59,746 bases of DNA from Paracoccaceae bacterium (lineage in GTDB: Bacteria > Pseudomonadota > Alphaproteobacteria > Rhodobacterales > Rhodobacteraceae). The stretch's first letter is position 1. Every line of letters begins with the position of its first letter. A program made the translations under genes and the position numbers. The stretch is from assembly GCA_020846995.1 (NCBI GenBank), contig JADLCV010000006.1, positions 1-59,746 on the forward strand, given 5' to 3'. The notes below the pieces were generated by a model, which was not told the DNA's origin, made no database searches, and was given only the letters and a program-made list of their open reading frames with translations. Below, piece after piece: positions 35,872 to 44,727 of the stretch.

Positions 35872-36818
35872 CGCTCAACGTCCAGAACCTGCGCCTGCGC
35901 CGCGATGCGGCCGGGCGGCCGCGGCTCGACGGGGCCCGCGACGGCGACGCCGGGGAGGGGGAGGGCGCCCTCGACCTCGCCGACCGGCGGCTCACGGCCG
36001 GGCTCGTCGCCGGGGCGGCGGCCGATGTCGTCTGCCTCCAGGAGGTGTTCGACCGCGCCACGCTCGACTTCTTCGCCGACCATTTCCTCGCCCCGGCCGG
36101 CGCCACCGGCTACCGTCACCGCGTCTGCCGCGAGGGCAACGACGGGCGCGGGCGCAACCTCGCCCTTCTGTCGCGGCTGGCGCTTGCCCGTGTCGCGAGC
36201 CACGCCGCCGCCACGCCCGCGGGCCTGGGCCTCGTCCCGCCGCCGGGCCTGCACGCCGACCGGCCGCTTTTCCGGCGCGACTGCCTCGTGGCCGAGGCGG
36301 GCGGGCTCGTCCTCTTCGCCGTCCACCTCAAGGCCCCCTGGCCCGATCCCGCCCGCGCCCGGGCGGTGCGGCGGCTCGAGGCCGAGGCCGTGCGCCGGCT
36401 GGTCGAGCGGCGCTTCGCCGATCCCGCGCAGGGGCTGTGGCTGATCCTCGGCGACCTCAACGAGTCCGCCGGGGCGGGGGAGGAGGGCGCGGGGGCGGGA
36501 GGGGAGGGCGAGGGCCCGGCGGTCGCGCCGCTCCTTCCGCCCTTCGCGGTCGATCTCCTCGGCCGCCTGCCGCGCAGGGAGCGCTGGACCTTCCACCTCG
36601 CGGGGGAGGAGGGCGAGGGGGGCTACGGCTGCCCCGACGGGCTCCTCGCCTCGCCGGCCCTCGCCCGCCGCTATCCCGCGGCCGTGCCCGAGGTCCTGCG
36701 CATGGGCCTCGCCCGCGCCGCCCGCCGCCACGCCGGCCCGCGCCTTGCGGGCGTCGGCGAGGAGCGGCCGCACGCGAGCGACCACGCCGGGGTCGCGATC
36801 AGCTTTCCCGGCCTCTGA
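35859..36818 (+). CDS. Endonuclease/exonuclease/phosphatase-fold hydrolase
   Basis: This 319-residue protein has the EEP-fold signatures TLNVQN near the start, Glu62 in CLQEVF, GDLNES near 198 and the terminal SDH near 306-308. These place it with Mg-dependent nucleases and phosphodiesterases. The substrate is unknown. It starts at a GTG inside the SMP-30 gene with GGAGG 13 bases upstream. Two internal segments (residues ~24-40 and ~203-220) are Gly/Glu-rich insertions. It converges on argF, 18 bases apart. Confidence 0.78.
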   Translation: MRLLTLNVQNLRLRRDAAGRPRLDGARDGDAGEGEGALDLADRRLTAGLVAGAAADVVCLQEVFDRATLDFFADHFLAPAGATGYRHRVCREGNDGRGRNLALLSRLALARVASHAAATPAGLGLVPPPGLHADRPLFRRDCLVAEAGGLVLFAVHLKAPWPDPARARAVRRLEAEAVRRLVERRFADPAQGLWLILGDLNESAGAGEEGAGAGGEGEGPAVAPLLPPFAVDLLGRLPRRERWTFHLAGEEGEGGYGCPDGLLASPALARRYPAAVPEVLRMGLARAARRHAGPRLAGVGEERPHASDHAGVAISFPGL

Positions 36819-36836
36819 CGGCCGCCGCGCCCGGCC

Positions 36837-37763
36837 TCACACCCCGAGGCACCAGCCGAGGATCGCCTTCTGGGCGTGGAGGCGGTTCTCGGCCTCGTCC
36901 CAGACGACCGAGGCGGGCCCGTCCATCACCGCGTTGGTGACCTCCTCGCCGCGGTGGGCGGGCAGGCAGTGCATGAACAGCGCCCCCGGCGCTGCCACCG
37001 CCATCAGGCGCTCGTTGACCTGGTAGGGACGCAGGAGGTTGTGGCGCCGCTCGCGCGCCGACTGGCTGTCGTGCATCGACACCCAGGTGTCGGTGACGAC
37101 GAGGTCGGCGCCGGCGACCGCGACCATGGGGTCGCGCTCGATCGCGATGCGGCGGCCGGCGGCGCGGGCGAAGCGCACCGGCCCGTCGGCGGGGTCGAGC
37201 AGGGCCGGGCCGGTGAAGGTGAGATCGAAGCCGAACTGCCCGGCCGCGTGCAGCCACGAGGCGCAGACGTTGTTGCCGTCGCCCGCCCACACCACCCGGC
37301 GGCCGGCGACCGCGCCGCGGTGCTCCTCCCAGGTCATGACGTCGGCCATGATCTGGCAGGGGTGGGACTGGTTCGTGAGGCCGTTGACGACCGGCACCGT
37401 CGCATGTTCGGCCATCTCGGCCAGGACCGCCTCGTCGAAGGTGCGCAGCATGATGGCGTCGACGTAGCGGGAAAGCACGCGGGCGGTGTCGGCGATGGTC
37501 TCGCCATGGCCAAGCTGCATCTCGCTGCCCGAGAGCACCATCGTCTGCCCGCCCATCTGGCGGATGCCGACGTCGAAGGAGACGCGGGTGCGGGTCGAGG
37601 GCTTCTCGAAGATCAGGGCCACGATCCGCCCGGAGAGCGGCTGGAGGTCGTCGGGCGCGCCCCGGGGACGGCCGGCGCGGGCGGCCTTCAGCGCCCGGGC
37701 GCGGTCGACGATGGCGCGCAGGGCGAGGGCGTCGGTGGTGTGGAGGTCGAGGAAATGGGGCAT
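36837..37763 (-). CDS. argF: Ornithine carbamoyltransferase
   Basis: It makes citrulline from ornithine and carbamoyl phosphate in arginine synthesis. Of 308 residues, the carbamoyl-phosphate loop is S56-T-R-T-R60, then H134-P-C-Q137, DTWVSM at 225-230 and the ornithine-side H265-C-L-P268. The residues after DTWVSM read HD rather than the more common G, which I believe is normal in Rhodobacterales. It follows argD by 32 bases. Confidence 0.95.
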   Translation of the reverse strand: MPHFLDLHTTDALALRAIVDRARALKAARAGRPRGAPDDLQPLSGRIVALIFEKPSTRTRVSFDVGIRQMGGQTMVLSGSEMQLGHGETIADTARVLSRYVDAIMLRTFDEAVLAEMAEHATVPVVNGLTNQSHPCQIMADVMTWEEHRGAVAGRRVVWAGDGNNVCASWLHAAGQFGFDLTFTGPALLDPADGPVRFARAAGRRIAIERDPMVAVAGADLVVTDTWVSMHDSQSARERRHNLLRPYQVNERLMAVAAPGALFMHCLPAHRGEEVTNAVMDGPASVVWDEAENRLHAQKAILGWCLGV

Positions 37764-37795
37764 GGCGGGCGGCGGATCGGGGGCGGGGCCGGGCG

Positions 37796-38977
37796 TCAGG
37801 CGGCGGCGGCGGCAAGGCGCCCGGCGGCGCGGTCGAGGCGGGCGACCCCCTCGGCGATCTCGTCGTCGGCGATCGTCAGCGGCGGCAGCAGGCGGACGAC
37901 GTTGTCGCCGCCGAGGACCGTCAGGACCCCCTCGGCGTGGCCGGCGGCGACGACGTCGGTGTTGGGCCGGCGGCACTTCAGCCCGAGCATCAGCCCCTGG
38001 CCGCGGACGGCCTCGAAGACCCCCGGATGGGCGGCGACGAGCCCCTCGAGGCGCTGGCGGAAGAGGCCCGCCTTGCGCCGGACCTCGGCGAGAAAGCCCT
38101 CGTCGGCGACGATGTCCATGACCGCGAGCCCGACGGCGCAGGCGAGCGGGTTGCCGCCGTAGGTCGAGCCGTGGCTGCCCGCCGTCATCGCCGCCGAGGC
38201 GGCGGCCGTCGCGAGCAGCGCCCCGAGCGGGAAGCCGCCGCCGATGCCCTTGGCGACCATCATGATGTCGGGCCGGATCCCGGCCCATTCATGGGCGAAG
38301 AGACGGCCCGTCCGGCCCATGCCGCACTGGACCTCGTCGAGGACGAGGAGCGCCCCGGTCGCGTCGCAGGCGGCCCGGAGGCCGCGCAGGAAGGCGTCTG
38401 GCAGGGGCCGGATGCCGCCCTCGCCCTGCACCGGCTCGACCATCACGGCCGCCGTGCGGTCGCTCAGCGCCGCCTTGAGCGCGGCCTCGTCGCCCCAGGG
38501 CAGGTGGCGGAAGCCCGGCATCAGGGGGCCGAAGCCCGCGGCGAGCTTGGCGCCCCCGGCGGCGGCGATGGCGCCCGTCGAACGGCCGTGGAAGGCGCCC
38601 TCGAAGGCGAGGATCTCGATGCGGTCGGGGTCGCCCCGGGCGACCCAGTGGCGGCGGACCATCTTGATCGCGAGTTCGGCCGCCTCGGTCCCCGAGTTGG
38701 TGAAGAAGACGGTGTCGGCGAAGGTCGCATCGACGAGCCGGCGGGCCAGCCGCTCCTGCTCCTCGATGCGGTAGAGGTTCGAGACGTGCCAGAGCCGGCC
38801 GGCCTGCGCCGTCAGCGCCGCGACGAGCGCGGGGTTGGCATGGCCGAGGGCGTTGACCGCGATCCCCGCCCCGAGGTCGAGGAAGCGGCGGCCGTCCGCC
38901 TCGACGAGCCAGGCGCCCTCACCGCGCACGAAGGTGAGGGGCGAGCGGTTGTAGGTCGGCAGGACGGCAGAGGTCAT
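37796..38977 (-). CDS. argD: Acetylornithine aminotransferase
   Basis: This 393-residue PLP enzyme of arginine synthesis may also act on succinyldiaminopimelate. The fold-type I motifs are [14 protein letters not shown] (92-105), VEPVQGEGG (180-188), the cofactor Asp214 in [14 protein letters not shown] and Lys243 in [13 protein letters not shown]. The ATG at 38977 has GAGGGAG upstream. A promoter about 200 bases upstream (39178-39206) would give a long leader. Confidence 0.95.
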   Translation of the reverse strand: MTSAVLPTYNRSPLTFVRGEGAWLVEADGRRFLDLGAGIAVNALGHANPALVAALTAQAGRLWHVSNLYRIEEQERLARRLVDATFADTVFFTNSGTEAAELAIKMVRRHWVARGDPDRIEILAFEGAFHGRSTGAIAAAGGAKLAAGFGPLMPGFRHLPWGDEAALKAALSDRTAAVMVEPVQGEGGIRPLPDAFLRGLRAACDATGALLVLDEVQCGMGRTGRLFAHEWAGIRPDIMMVAKGIGGGFPLGALLATAAASAAMTAGSHGSTYGGNPLACAVGLAVMDIVADEGFLAEVRRKAGLFRQRLEGLVAAHPGVFEAVRGQGLMLGLKCRRPNTDVVAAGHAEGVLTVLGGDNVVRLLPPLTIADDEIAEGVARLDRAAGRLAAAAA

Positions 38978-39092
38978 GCGTCGGGCTCCCTCGGGGGCTG
39001 GGCCGGTCCGGGCGGGCCGGCGGGGGGACGGTGCGCCAGGCACCGGGACGAGTCAACGGAAGGGGAAGGGTCGGGATCGTGCCGCCAAGGAT

Positions 39093-39110
39093 CCCGCCCC
39101 CGGGGGCGGG
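39093..39110 (-). terminator. Perfect palindrome that could end an orphan transcript
   Basis: CCCGCCCCCGGGGGCGGG is self-complementary over 18 bases. On the minus strand it is followed by ATCCTT. It lies 60-80 bases downstream of the expected start of the 39178-39206 promoter, which would make a transcript of about 80 bases if it terminates. Confidence 0.35.
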
Positions 39111-39177
39111 GCGCGGCAGGGGGGGTCAGACGCCTCGGCGTCGCCCGAAGTGGCGCAGGGACGGGCACATGGGGAGT

Positions 39178-39206
39178 TGCCTAGCGCGGAACGCCCGGCC
39201 TGTAAA
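39178..39206 (-). promoter_or_regulatory. Strong sigma-70 promoter without an adjacent gene
   Basis: On the minus strand TTTACA (39206-39201), a 17-base spacer and TAGGCA (39183-39178). The expected start near 39171 is about 194 bases before argD. It either drives argD with a long structured leader or a small RNA. Confidence 0.6.
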
Positions 39207-39467
39207 GCGGCCCCCGGCGGGCGTCGGCCCGCCGCCCCCGACCGCCGCCGTCATCCCCGCGCCCGCGGCCGCGCCGGCCGCGGCCATGGCGACCGCCCCC
39301 GTCCCCGGGCCCGGCCGGGAAGCGCGCGGCGCCGGGTCGCGACCCCCGGCCGGGGCCGGGCCGGCACGGCCGGGGCGCCGCCGTCAGGCCCCGCCGAGGG
39401 AGGCGCCGGGGTCGGCCATGGGGCCCGCCCCGTCCCCGGGCCCGGCCCGAGGCCCGGGGCGCCGCCG

Positions 39468-40649
39468 TCAGACCCGGGCGAGGGCCGCCGTGATGTCGGC
39501 CATCAGGTCGCCCTCGTCCTCGAGCCCGACCGAGAAGCGCACGAGGCCCGGGGTGATGCCGAGGGCGAGCCGCGCCGCCTCGCCCAGCCGCTGGTGGGTG
39601 GTGGTCGCGGGATGGGTGACGATCGAGCGGCTGTCGCCGAGGTTGTTCGAGATCGTGGCGATGCGAAGCCCGTCGAGGAAGCGGAAGGCCCCCTCCTTGC
39701 CGCCCGCGACCTCGAGGCCGAAGACGGTGCCGCCGGCCTCCATCTGGCGGCGGGCGAGGGCGTGCTGGGGGTGCGAGGGCAGGTGCGGGTAAAGCACCCG
39801 GACGACCGCGGGGTGGCCCTCGAGCGCACGGGCGAGGCCGAGCGCGGCCGCCGCCTGGGCCCGCACGCGAAGGTCGAGCGTCTCGAGCCCCTTCAGCATC
39901 AGCCAGGCGGTGAAGGGGCTCATGGCCCCGCCGGTGTGCTTGAGCCAGGGCTCGGCGGTCTTGCGCACGAAGGCGCGGCTGCCGCAGATCACCCCGCCGA
40001 GGGCCCGGCCCTGGCCGTCGACGTGCTTGGTCGTCGAGTAGACGACGACATCGACGCCGAGCCGCTGGGTGTCGGTGAAGAGTGGCGTGGCAAAGACGTT
40101 GTCGACGACGACGAGGGCGCCCGCGGCGCGGGCGATGGCGGCGACGGCGGCGATGTCGATGACCTCGAGCGTGGGGTTGGACACCGATTCGAAGAAGACC
40201 GCCCGGGTGCCCGGGCGCACCGCCCGCCGCCACTGGTCAAGGTTGGTGCCGTCGACCAGCGCGGTCGTGACCCCGAAGCGGGGCAGGATGTCCTCGACGA
40301 CGTAGAGGCAGGAGCCGAAGAGCGCCCGCGACGACACGACATGGTCGCCCGCCTTCAGCATCGACAGGAGCGCGCCGCTGACCGCGGCCATGCCCGAGGC
40401 GGTGGCGAAGGCGTCCTCGGTGCCCTCGACCGCCGCCATGCGGTCCTCGAACATGCGCACGGTGGGGTTGCCGTGGCGGGCGTAGACGAACTCGTCCGGC
40501 CCGGCGGCGATGAAGCGGGCCTCGGCCTCCTCGGCGGTCGCGTAGGCGAAGCCCTGGGTGAGGAAGATCGCCTCGGCCATCTCGCCATACTGGCTGCGCC
40601 GCGTCCCGGCGTGGACCAGCCGCGTCCGCCGGCTGTAGCTCTCGGTCAT
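39468..40649 (-). CDS. metZ: O-succinylhomoserine sulfhydrylase
   Basis: This 393-residue PLP enzyme makes homocysteine from O-succinylhomoserine and sulfide, the direct sulfhydrylation route to methionine. It has Y56-A-R58 from the neighbouring subunit, ATASGMAAV around 83-90, VVDNVFATP with the cofactor Asp, and Lys208 in YSTTKHVDGQGR. Cystathionine gamma-synthase/beta-lyase relatives share these motifs; the start sequence and QGFAYATAEEAE fit MetZ best. Its promoter is probably at 40704-40732. Confidence 0.87.
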   Translation of the reverse strand: MTESYSRRTRLVHAGTRRSQYGEMAEAIFLTQGFAYATAEEAEARFIAAGPDEFVYARHGNPTVRMFEDRMAAVEGTEDAFATASGMAAVSGALLSMLKAGDHVVSSRALFGSCLYVVEDILPRFGVTTALVDGTNLDQWRRAVRPGTRAVFFESVSNPTLEVIDIAAVAAIARAAGALVVVDNVFATPLFTDTQRLGVDVVVYSTTKHVDGQGRALGGVICGSRAFVRKTAEPWLKHTGGAMSPFTAWLMLKGLETLDLRVRAQAAAALGLARALEGHPAVVRVLYPHLPSHPQHALARRQMEAGGTVFGLEVAGGKEGAFRFLDGLRIATISNNLGDSRSIVTHPATTTHQRLGEAARLALGITPGLVRFSVGLEDEGDLMADITAALARV

Positions 40650-40703
40650 CGCTTGCCCCTTCGCTTCCCCGCGCCCGCCGCCGGCCGGGCGGTGGCGGCG
40701 GCC

Positions 40704-40732
40704 TTCCTAGGCCAGATCGGGCGGCAGGGGAA
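40704..40732 (-). promoter_or_regulatory. Possible metZ promoter
   Basis: On the minus strand TTCCCC (40732-40727), 17 bases, TAGGAA (40709-40704). It is about 55 bases before the metZ ATG. The -35 is poor, while the -10 has the TAG start seen in other promoters here. Confidence 0.35.
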
Positions 40733-40895
40733 CCGGCCGGGGCGGGGCGGGGCGCCGGTGCCGCGAAACCTCCCCGCCGCCTCCCCAATCCCGCCGCGAT
40801 CGGGGGCGAGAAGGGCGGCATGGCAGAGGAAGCCAGCCCGGGTGCCGCGGCAACATAGCCCCCACCCAGCCCGCGGCGCCCGGGCGAAAGACCCG

Positions 40896-40931
40896 GCGGC
40901 CCCCGCCCGGATGGTCCGGGCGGGGGGCCGC
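40896..40931 (-). terminator. Intrinsic-type terminator after epmA
   Basis: A 16-base-pair stem with one bulged base has arms at 40896-40911 and 40915-40931 around a 3-base loop. It lies 25 bases past the epmA stop on the minus strand, and GTCTTTCG follows. This is one of the strongest hairpins in the window. Confidence 0.6.
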
Positions 40932-40956
40932 CGCACCGCCCCCGGGGCGGCGGCGG

Positions 40957-42000
40957 TCAGGGCACGGGCGTCCACAGCACCGCCTCGAGCCGCGGGGCGG
41001 CGGTCGCGAGCATCACCAGCCGGTCGAAGCCGAGCGCGATCCCCGCCGCCTGCGGCATGACGGCGAGGGCCGCGAGGAAATCCTCGTCAAGGGGATAGCG
41101 CTCACCCCAGACGCGGGCCTTCTCGTCCATCTCGGCCGCGAAGCGGCGGCGCTGCTCGGCCGCGTCGGTCAGCTCGCCGAAGCCGTTGGCGAGCTCCACC
41201 CCGCAGGCATAAAGCTCGAACCGCTCGGCCAGGCGGGCGTCGTCGGGGGCGCGGCGGGCAAGCGCCGCCTCGGCCGCGGGATAGCGGTCGAGGATCGTCG
41301 GCCGGCCGATGCCGAGGCGCGGCTCGACCCGCTCGACGAGGATCCGCGAGAGCATGTCCGACCAGCCGTCGTCGGCCGCGGTGCGGATGCCGGCGGCGGC
41401 ACAGCGGGCGGCGAGGGCGGCCGCCTCGGGCGTGCCGTCGGGGCCGAGGGTGGCGAGGAGGTCGATGCCCGCATGGGCCTCGACCGCGGCCGCGAGGGTC
41501 ACCCGCTCGGGTGCCGCGAAGGGGTCGCAGTCGCGGTCGCGCCAGCGGAGAAGCCCGGTCCCCGCCGCCGCGGCCGCCCGCGCGAGGAGGGCCGCGCAGT
41601 CCGCCATCAGCCGCGCGTAGGGCTCGCCCGCGCGATACCACTCGAGCATCGTGAACTCGGGATGGTGGAGCGGCCCGCGCTCGCGGTTGCGCCAGACATG
41701 GGCGAAGGCGAAGATGCGCGTCTCGCCGGCGGCGAGAAGCTTCTTCATCGCGAACTCCGGGCTCGTGTGCAGGAAGCGCGGCCGGACGGTTCCGTCGGGG
41801 CCCGTGGCCGCGGTCGCGAAGGCGTGGAGATGGGCCTCGTTGCCCGGGCTCACGGCCAGCGCCGCGGGATCGACCTCGACGAAGCCGCGCCCCTCGAACC
41901 ACTCCCCGAGGGCCCGGCGGATGCGGTTCCGCGCGAGGAGGAGCGGGCGGCGGTCGGCGTGGACGGCGGGCGCCCACCAGGGCGAGGACGGCAGGGGCAA
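40957..42000 (-). CDS. epmA: EF-P lysine lysyltransferase EpmA (GenX/PoxA)
   Basis: This 347-residue class II lysyl-tRNA-synthetase paralogue lacks the anticodon-binding domain. It attaches beta-lysine (or lysine) to a conserved Lys of EF-P. The motifs are FLHTSPEFAMKKLL, FAHVWRNRERGPLHHPEFTMLEWYR (motif 2 region) and GIALGFDRLVML (motif 3). It starts at a TTG; no ATG or GTG is available before an upstream stop, and GAAGG sits seven bases before the TTG. It is divergent from efp, its substrate. The companion aminomutase gene epmB is not in this window. Confidence 0.92.
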   Translation of the reverse strand: MPLPSSPWWAPAVHADRRPLLLARNRIRRALGEWFEGRGFVEVDPAALAVSPGNEAHLHAFATAATGPDGTVRPRFLHTSPEFAMKKLLAAGETRIFAFAHVWRNRERGPLHHPEFTMLEWYRAGEPYARLMADCAALLARAAAAAGTGLLRWRDRDCDPFAAPERVTLAAAVEAHAGIDLLATLGPDGTPEAAALAARCAAAGIRTAADDGWSDMLSRILVERVEPRLGIGRPTILDRYPAAEAALARRAPDDARLAERFELYACGVELANGFGELTDAAEQRRRFAAEMDEKARVWGERYPLDEDFLAALAVMPQAAGIALGFDRLVMLATAAPRLEAVLWTPVP

Positions 42001-42102
42001 GGGCGAACCTTCGGACTGGCGATTCGGTGCCGGATGCGCTAGCTCGCGGCCACCGGCCCGGCCCTAGGCCCGGCCGCCGCTGCAAGCAAGGATGTCCGAT
42101 TC

Positions 42103-42669
42103 GTGAAAGTGATCGCCTCGAGCCTCCGCAAGGGCAACGTCGTCGACATGGACGGCCGCCTCTACGTCGTCCTCTCGGCCCAGAACTTCCACCCCGGCAA
42201 GGGCACGCCGGTGACCCAGGTCGAGATGCGGCGCATCTCCGACGGGGTGAAGGTCTCGGAACGCTGGAAGACGACCGAGCAGGTCGAGCGGGCGACGGTC
42301 GACGAGCGCGAATACGACTACCTTTATGCCGACGCCGAGGGCTACCACTTCATGCAGCCCGAGACCTACGACCAGGTGGTGGTCGGTGCCGACATCGTCG
42401 GCGACGGCAAGGTCTACCTCCAGGAGGGGATGCGCTGCTGGCTGAAGACCCACGAGGGCGTGCCGATCGCCATCGAGTATCCCCAGAAGATCACCGTCGA
42501 GGTCACCGAGACCGAGCCGGTGGTGAAGGGGCAGACGGCAAGCTCGTCCTACAAGCCGGCGATGACCTCGAACGGACTGCGCATCATGGTGCCGCCGCAC
42601 ATCGACGTCGGCACCCGCGTCGTCATCAGCACCGACGACAACAGCTATGTCGAGCGCGCCAAGGACTGA
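42103..42669 (+). CDS. efp: Translation elongation factor P
   Basis: EF-P relieves ribosome stalling at polyproline. The 188-residue protein has three beta-barrel domains. The modified Lys33 sits at the tip of the loop NFHPGKGTP, in agreement with the EpmA gene next door. It ends SYVERAKD. The start is a GTG with AAGGA about 11 bases upstream. A four-codon reading frame (ATG at 42092) ends in a TGA overlapping this GTG, which could couple or dampen initiation. Many proteins here contain proline runs, so EF-P should matter. Confidence 0.96.
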   Translation: MKVIASSLRKGNVVDMDGRLYVVLSAQNFHPGKGTPVTQVEMRRISDGVKVSERWKTTEQVERATVDEREYDYLYADAEGYHFMQPETYDQVVVGADIVGDGKVYLQEGMRCWLKTHEGVPIAIEYPQKITVEVTETEPVVKGQTASSSYKPAMTSNGLRIMVPPHIDVGTRVVISTDDNSYVERAKD

Positions 42670-42697
42670 CGGCCGGCGCCGCGGCGCAGCAGGAACC

Positions 42698-42727
42698 TTG
42701 ACGGACGGGGCCCCGCCGCGCTAGCAG
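42698..42727 (+). promoter_or_regulatory. Probable promoter of the GntR regulator gene
   Basis: TTGACG (42698-42703), an 18-base spacer, and TAGCAG (42722-42727) lie 49 bases before the ATG. The -35 is near consensus and the -10 is of the TAG type. Confidence 0.5.
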
Positions 42728-42776
42728 CCTGCGATGCGATCCGGCGCCGCGCGCCGGTCAGGGTCAGGGGTCGGCG

Positions 42777-43553
42777 ATGGACAGCATCCACATCAGGACG
42801 CATGCCGGGCGTGCGGCGGTGGAGTTGCGCCGGCGCATCCTTGCCGGTGTCCTGCCGGGCGGGACGCGGCTTTTCGAGGTGACGGTCGCCGAGTCGCTCG
42901 CCATCTCGCGCACCCCGGTGCGCGAGGCCATGGGCCGGCTGGCCGAGGAGGGGCTGCTCGAGCGGCTGGCCGGCGGCGGCTTCGCGGTGCGAAGCTTCTC
43001 GATCGCCGACGTCGTCGACGCGATCGAACTCCGGGCCGTGCTCGAGGGGACGGCGGCGCGGCTGGCGGCCGAGCGGGGCGTGCCCGGGCCGCGCCTCGAG
43101 GCGATCGGCGCCCTCGTCGCGCGGCTCGACCGCAGCCTCGGCGACGGTTTCGAGCGGCTCGACTTCGACGCCTTCGTCGAGGTCAATGGCGAGTTCCACG
43201 ACGCCCTCGCCGCGCTCGCCGGAAGCGACATCCTGCGCCGCGAACTGGCGCGGACGATCCGGCTTCCCTTCGCCTCCCATTCCTCGCACCTCGCCGCTCC
43301 CGCCGAGGCGCAGGCGACGTGGGCGATGCTGCATTTCGCGCAGGAGCAGCACCGCAACATCGTCGCCGCCATCGCCGCCCGCGAGGGCGCGCGCGCCGAG
43401 GCGATTGCGCGCGAGCACGCGCGGGTGCCGCGCCGCCGTATCGAGGCCCTCGTCTCCGGCGGGCCCGAGGCGGCCGGCCATTTCCCCGGCCTCGCCCTCG
43501 TCGTCGACGAGGCGCTGCCGGCCTGCGGGCCGCCCTGCCGCGACGTCGCCTGA
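42777..43553 (+). CDS. GntR-family (FCD-domain) transcriptional regulator
   Basis: This 258-residue regulator has an N-terminal winged helix (residues ~10-75, with LRRRILAGVLPGG and SRTPVREAMGRL) and an all-helical FCD ligand domain (about 85-225). The FCD metal ligands are plausible at D133/H139 in VNGEFHDALA and at the later EQHRNI. FCD regulators sense small carboxylic or amino acids. It begins the accessory locus and is followed on the same strand, 207 bases later, by the MTHFR-like gene. Confidence 0.88.
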   Translation: MDSIHIRTHAGRAAVELRRRILAGVLPGGTRLFEVTVAESLAISRTPVREAMGRLAEEGLLERLAGGGFAVRSFSIADVVDAIELRAVLEGTAARLAAERGVPGPRLEAIGALVARLDRSLGDGFERLDFDAFVEVNGEFHDALAALAGSDILRRELARTIRLPFASHSSHLAAPAEAQATWAMLHFAQEQHRNIVAAIAAREGARAEAIAREHARVPRRRIEALVSGGPEAAGHFPGLALVVDEALPACGPPCRDVA

Positions 43554-43760
43554 CGGGCGCCGCCGGCAGCCCCGGCCGGGGCCTCGGGGGGACCTTTCGC
43601 TGCACCGCAGAAATCTTTTCCGGCGCTGACGCAAATCGCACCTGGATGTCGCTTTCGGACCGGGCCGCGAGGCGCCCGGGGGCTATGCGCACGGGCGGCG
43701 GACGCGCCGGTGCGGTCGCCCGATTCGGCCCTGGGGCCGCCCGCGACAAGGACATCCGCC

Positions 43761-44690
43761 ATGGCGCTTCTGAGCTTTCTCCGCCCCCGTCCGGCCGCCG
43801 CCGGCACGCCGCCGGGGGTGGCGCGGGACCTCCTCGAGGGCGTCTCGATCGAGGTCATGCCGCGCACGGCGGCCAAGGTGGCCGACTTCCGCGCCCTCCT
43901 GCCGCGCGGCACCCGCGTCTATGTCGCCCATCTCGACGGCACCCCGATCGACGACATGGTGGCGACGGCGCGGCGGCTGACCGACGAGGGCTTCCGGGCC
44001 ATGCCGCACGTCCCCGCCCGTCTCGTCGCCGACCGCGCCATGCTGGCGACCTGGCTCTCCCGCTACCGCGACGAGGCCGGCGTCGACCAGGCGCTCGTCC
44101 TCGCGGGCGGCATCGCCCGGCCGCATGGCGCCTTCGCCTCGTCGATGGACCTCCTCGGGACGGGGCTCTTCGACCGCCACGGCTTCACCCGCCTGCACGT
44201 CGCCGGCCATCCCGAGGGCAACCGCGACATCGACCCCGACGGCGGCAGCCGGGCCGTCGATGCCGCGCTCGCCTGGAAGCAGGACCTCGCCCGCCGCAGC
44301 GGGGCCGATATGGCGATCGTCACCCAGTTCGCCTTCGATGCCGCCCCGGTCATCGCCTGGGCCGGGCGCCTCCGGGCGGCGGGCATCGGCCTGCCCATCC
44401 ATCTCGGCGTCGCCGGCCCGGCCAAGCTCCAGACCCTCATCAGGTTCGCCGTCGCCTGCGGCGTCGGGCCCTCGCTCCGCGTGCTCGAGCGGCGCGCGCT
44501 CGACATGCGCAAGCTCCTCCTGCCCTACACCCCCGACGAGCTTCTGGCCGCGATCGGTGCCTGGCGGGCCCGGACCCCGGACTGCCCGGTGGCGGCGATC
44601 CACCTCTTCCCCCTCGGCGGCATCGCCGCGACGGCCGAGTGGCTCGCGGCGCGGGGCGCCGCCGGGGCCCCGGCGGTGGCGCAGGCCTGA
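43761..44690 (+). CDS. Methylenetetrahydrofolate reductase family protein (divergent)
   Basis: This 309-residue TIM-barrel flavoprotein has the outline of MetF: IEVMPRTA with Glu31, HLDGTP, VAGHPEGN (147-154), IVTQFAFD (186-193) and LPIHLGVAGP. It departs from biosynthetic MetF at key places. The LRGD stretch, whose Asp contacts folate and flavin, reads VLAGG at 113-117, and the usual E-F-F-P-P-K is E-V-M-P-R-T. It may therefore act in one-carbon catabolism or on another pterin. AAGGA precedes the ATG. It converges on an AraC regulator gene. Confidence 0.72.
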   Translation: MALLSFLRPRPAAAGTPPGVARDLLEGVSIEVMPRTAAKVADFRALLPRGTRVYVAHLDGTPIDDMVATARRLTDEGFRAMPHVPARLVADRAMLATWLSRYRDEAGVDQALVLAGGIARPHGAFASSMDLLGTGLFDRHGFTRLHVAGHPEGNRDIDPDGGSRAVDAALAWKQDLARRSGADMAIVTQFAFDAAPVIAWAGRLRAAGIGLPIHLGVAGPAKLQTLIRFAVACGVGPSLRVLERRALDMRKLLLPYTPDELLAAIGAWRARTPDCPVAAIHLFPLGGIAATAEWLAARGAAGAPAVAQA

Positions 44691-44698
44691 ACGTCCGC

Positions 44699-44727
44699 GG
44701 GCGCCGGCCTCCCGGCCGCGGGCGCCC
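44699..44727. terminator. Bidirectional stem-loop between MTHFR-like and AraC genes
   Basis: GGGCGCC-GGCC, a 4-base loop, then GGCC, a 3-base bulge, and GGCGCCC. It fills the gap between two converging stop codons. Confidence 0.5.

Larger units (their letters stand above)
38978..39467. other. 490-base spacer between argD and metZ
   Basis: No protein-coding gene is supported. Contents: a strong minus-strand promoter at 39178-39206, an 18-base palindrome at 39093-39110, a small hairpin GACGCC-TC-GGCGTC at 39129-39142, and a lone TTGACT (minus, 39056-39051) without a good -10. Two direct repeats lie nearer metZ: a 17-base copy at 39371-39387 and 39455-39471, and a 20-base copy at 39297-39316 and 39428-39447. 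Because the repeats reach the metZ stop, they probably arose by local duplication. Confidence 0.6.
40650..40956 (-). other. 307-base spacer between metZ and epmA
   Basis: It holds a strong hairpin just after epmA (40896-40931) and a weak promoter for metZ (40704-40732). The middle is GC-rich with repeated CGGGG blocks. I looked for SAM-II, SAH and cobalamin riboswitch features and did not find a convincing set. No gene is supported. Confidence 0.55.

Noticed and set aside
40650-40956. Riboswitch (SAM-II, SAH or cobalamin) before metZ
   Set aside because: A few GGGGAACCGG-like pieces looked suggestive, but the core conserved blocks of these aptamers are missing or out of order.
40646-40975. 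A 109-codon minus-strand frame between epmA and metZ
   Set aside because: It is Ala/Arg/Gly-rich, contains the epmA terminator hairpin and has no start signal.
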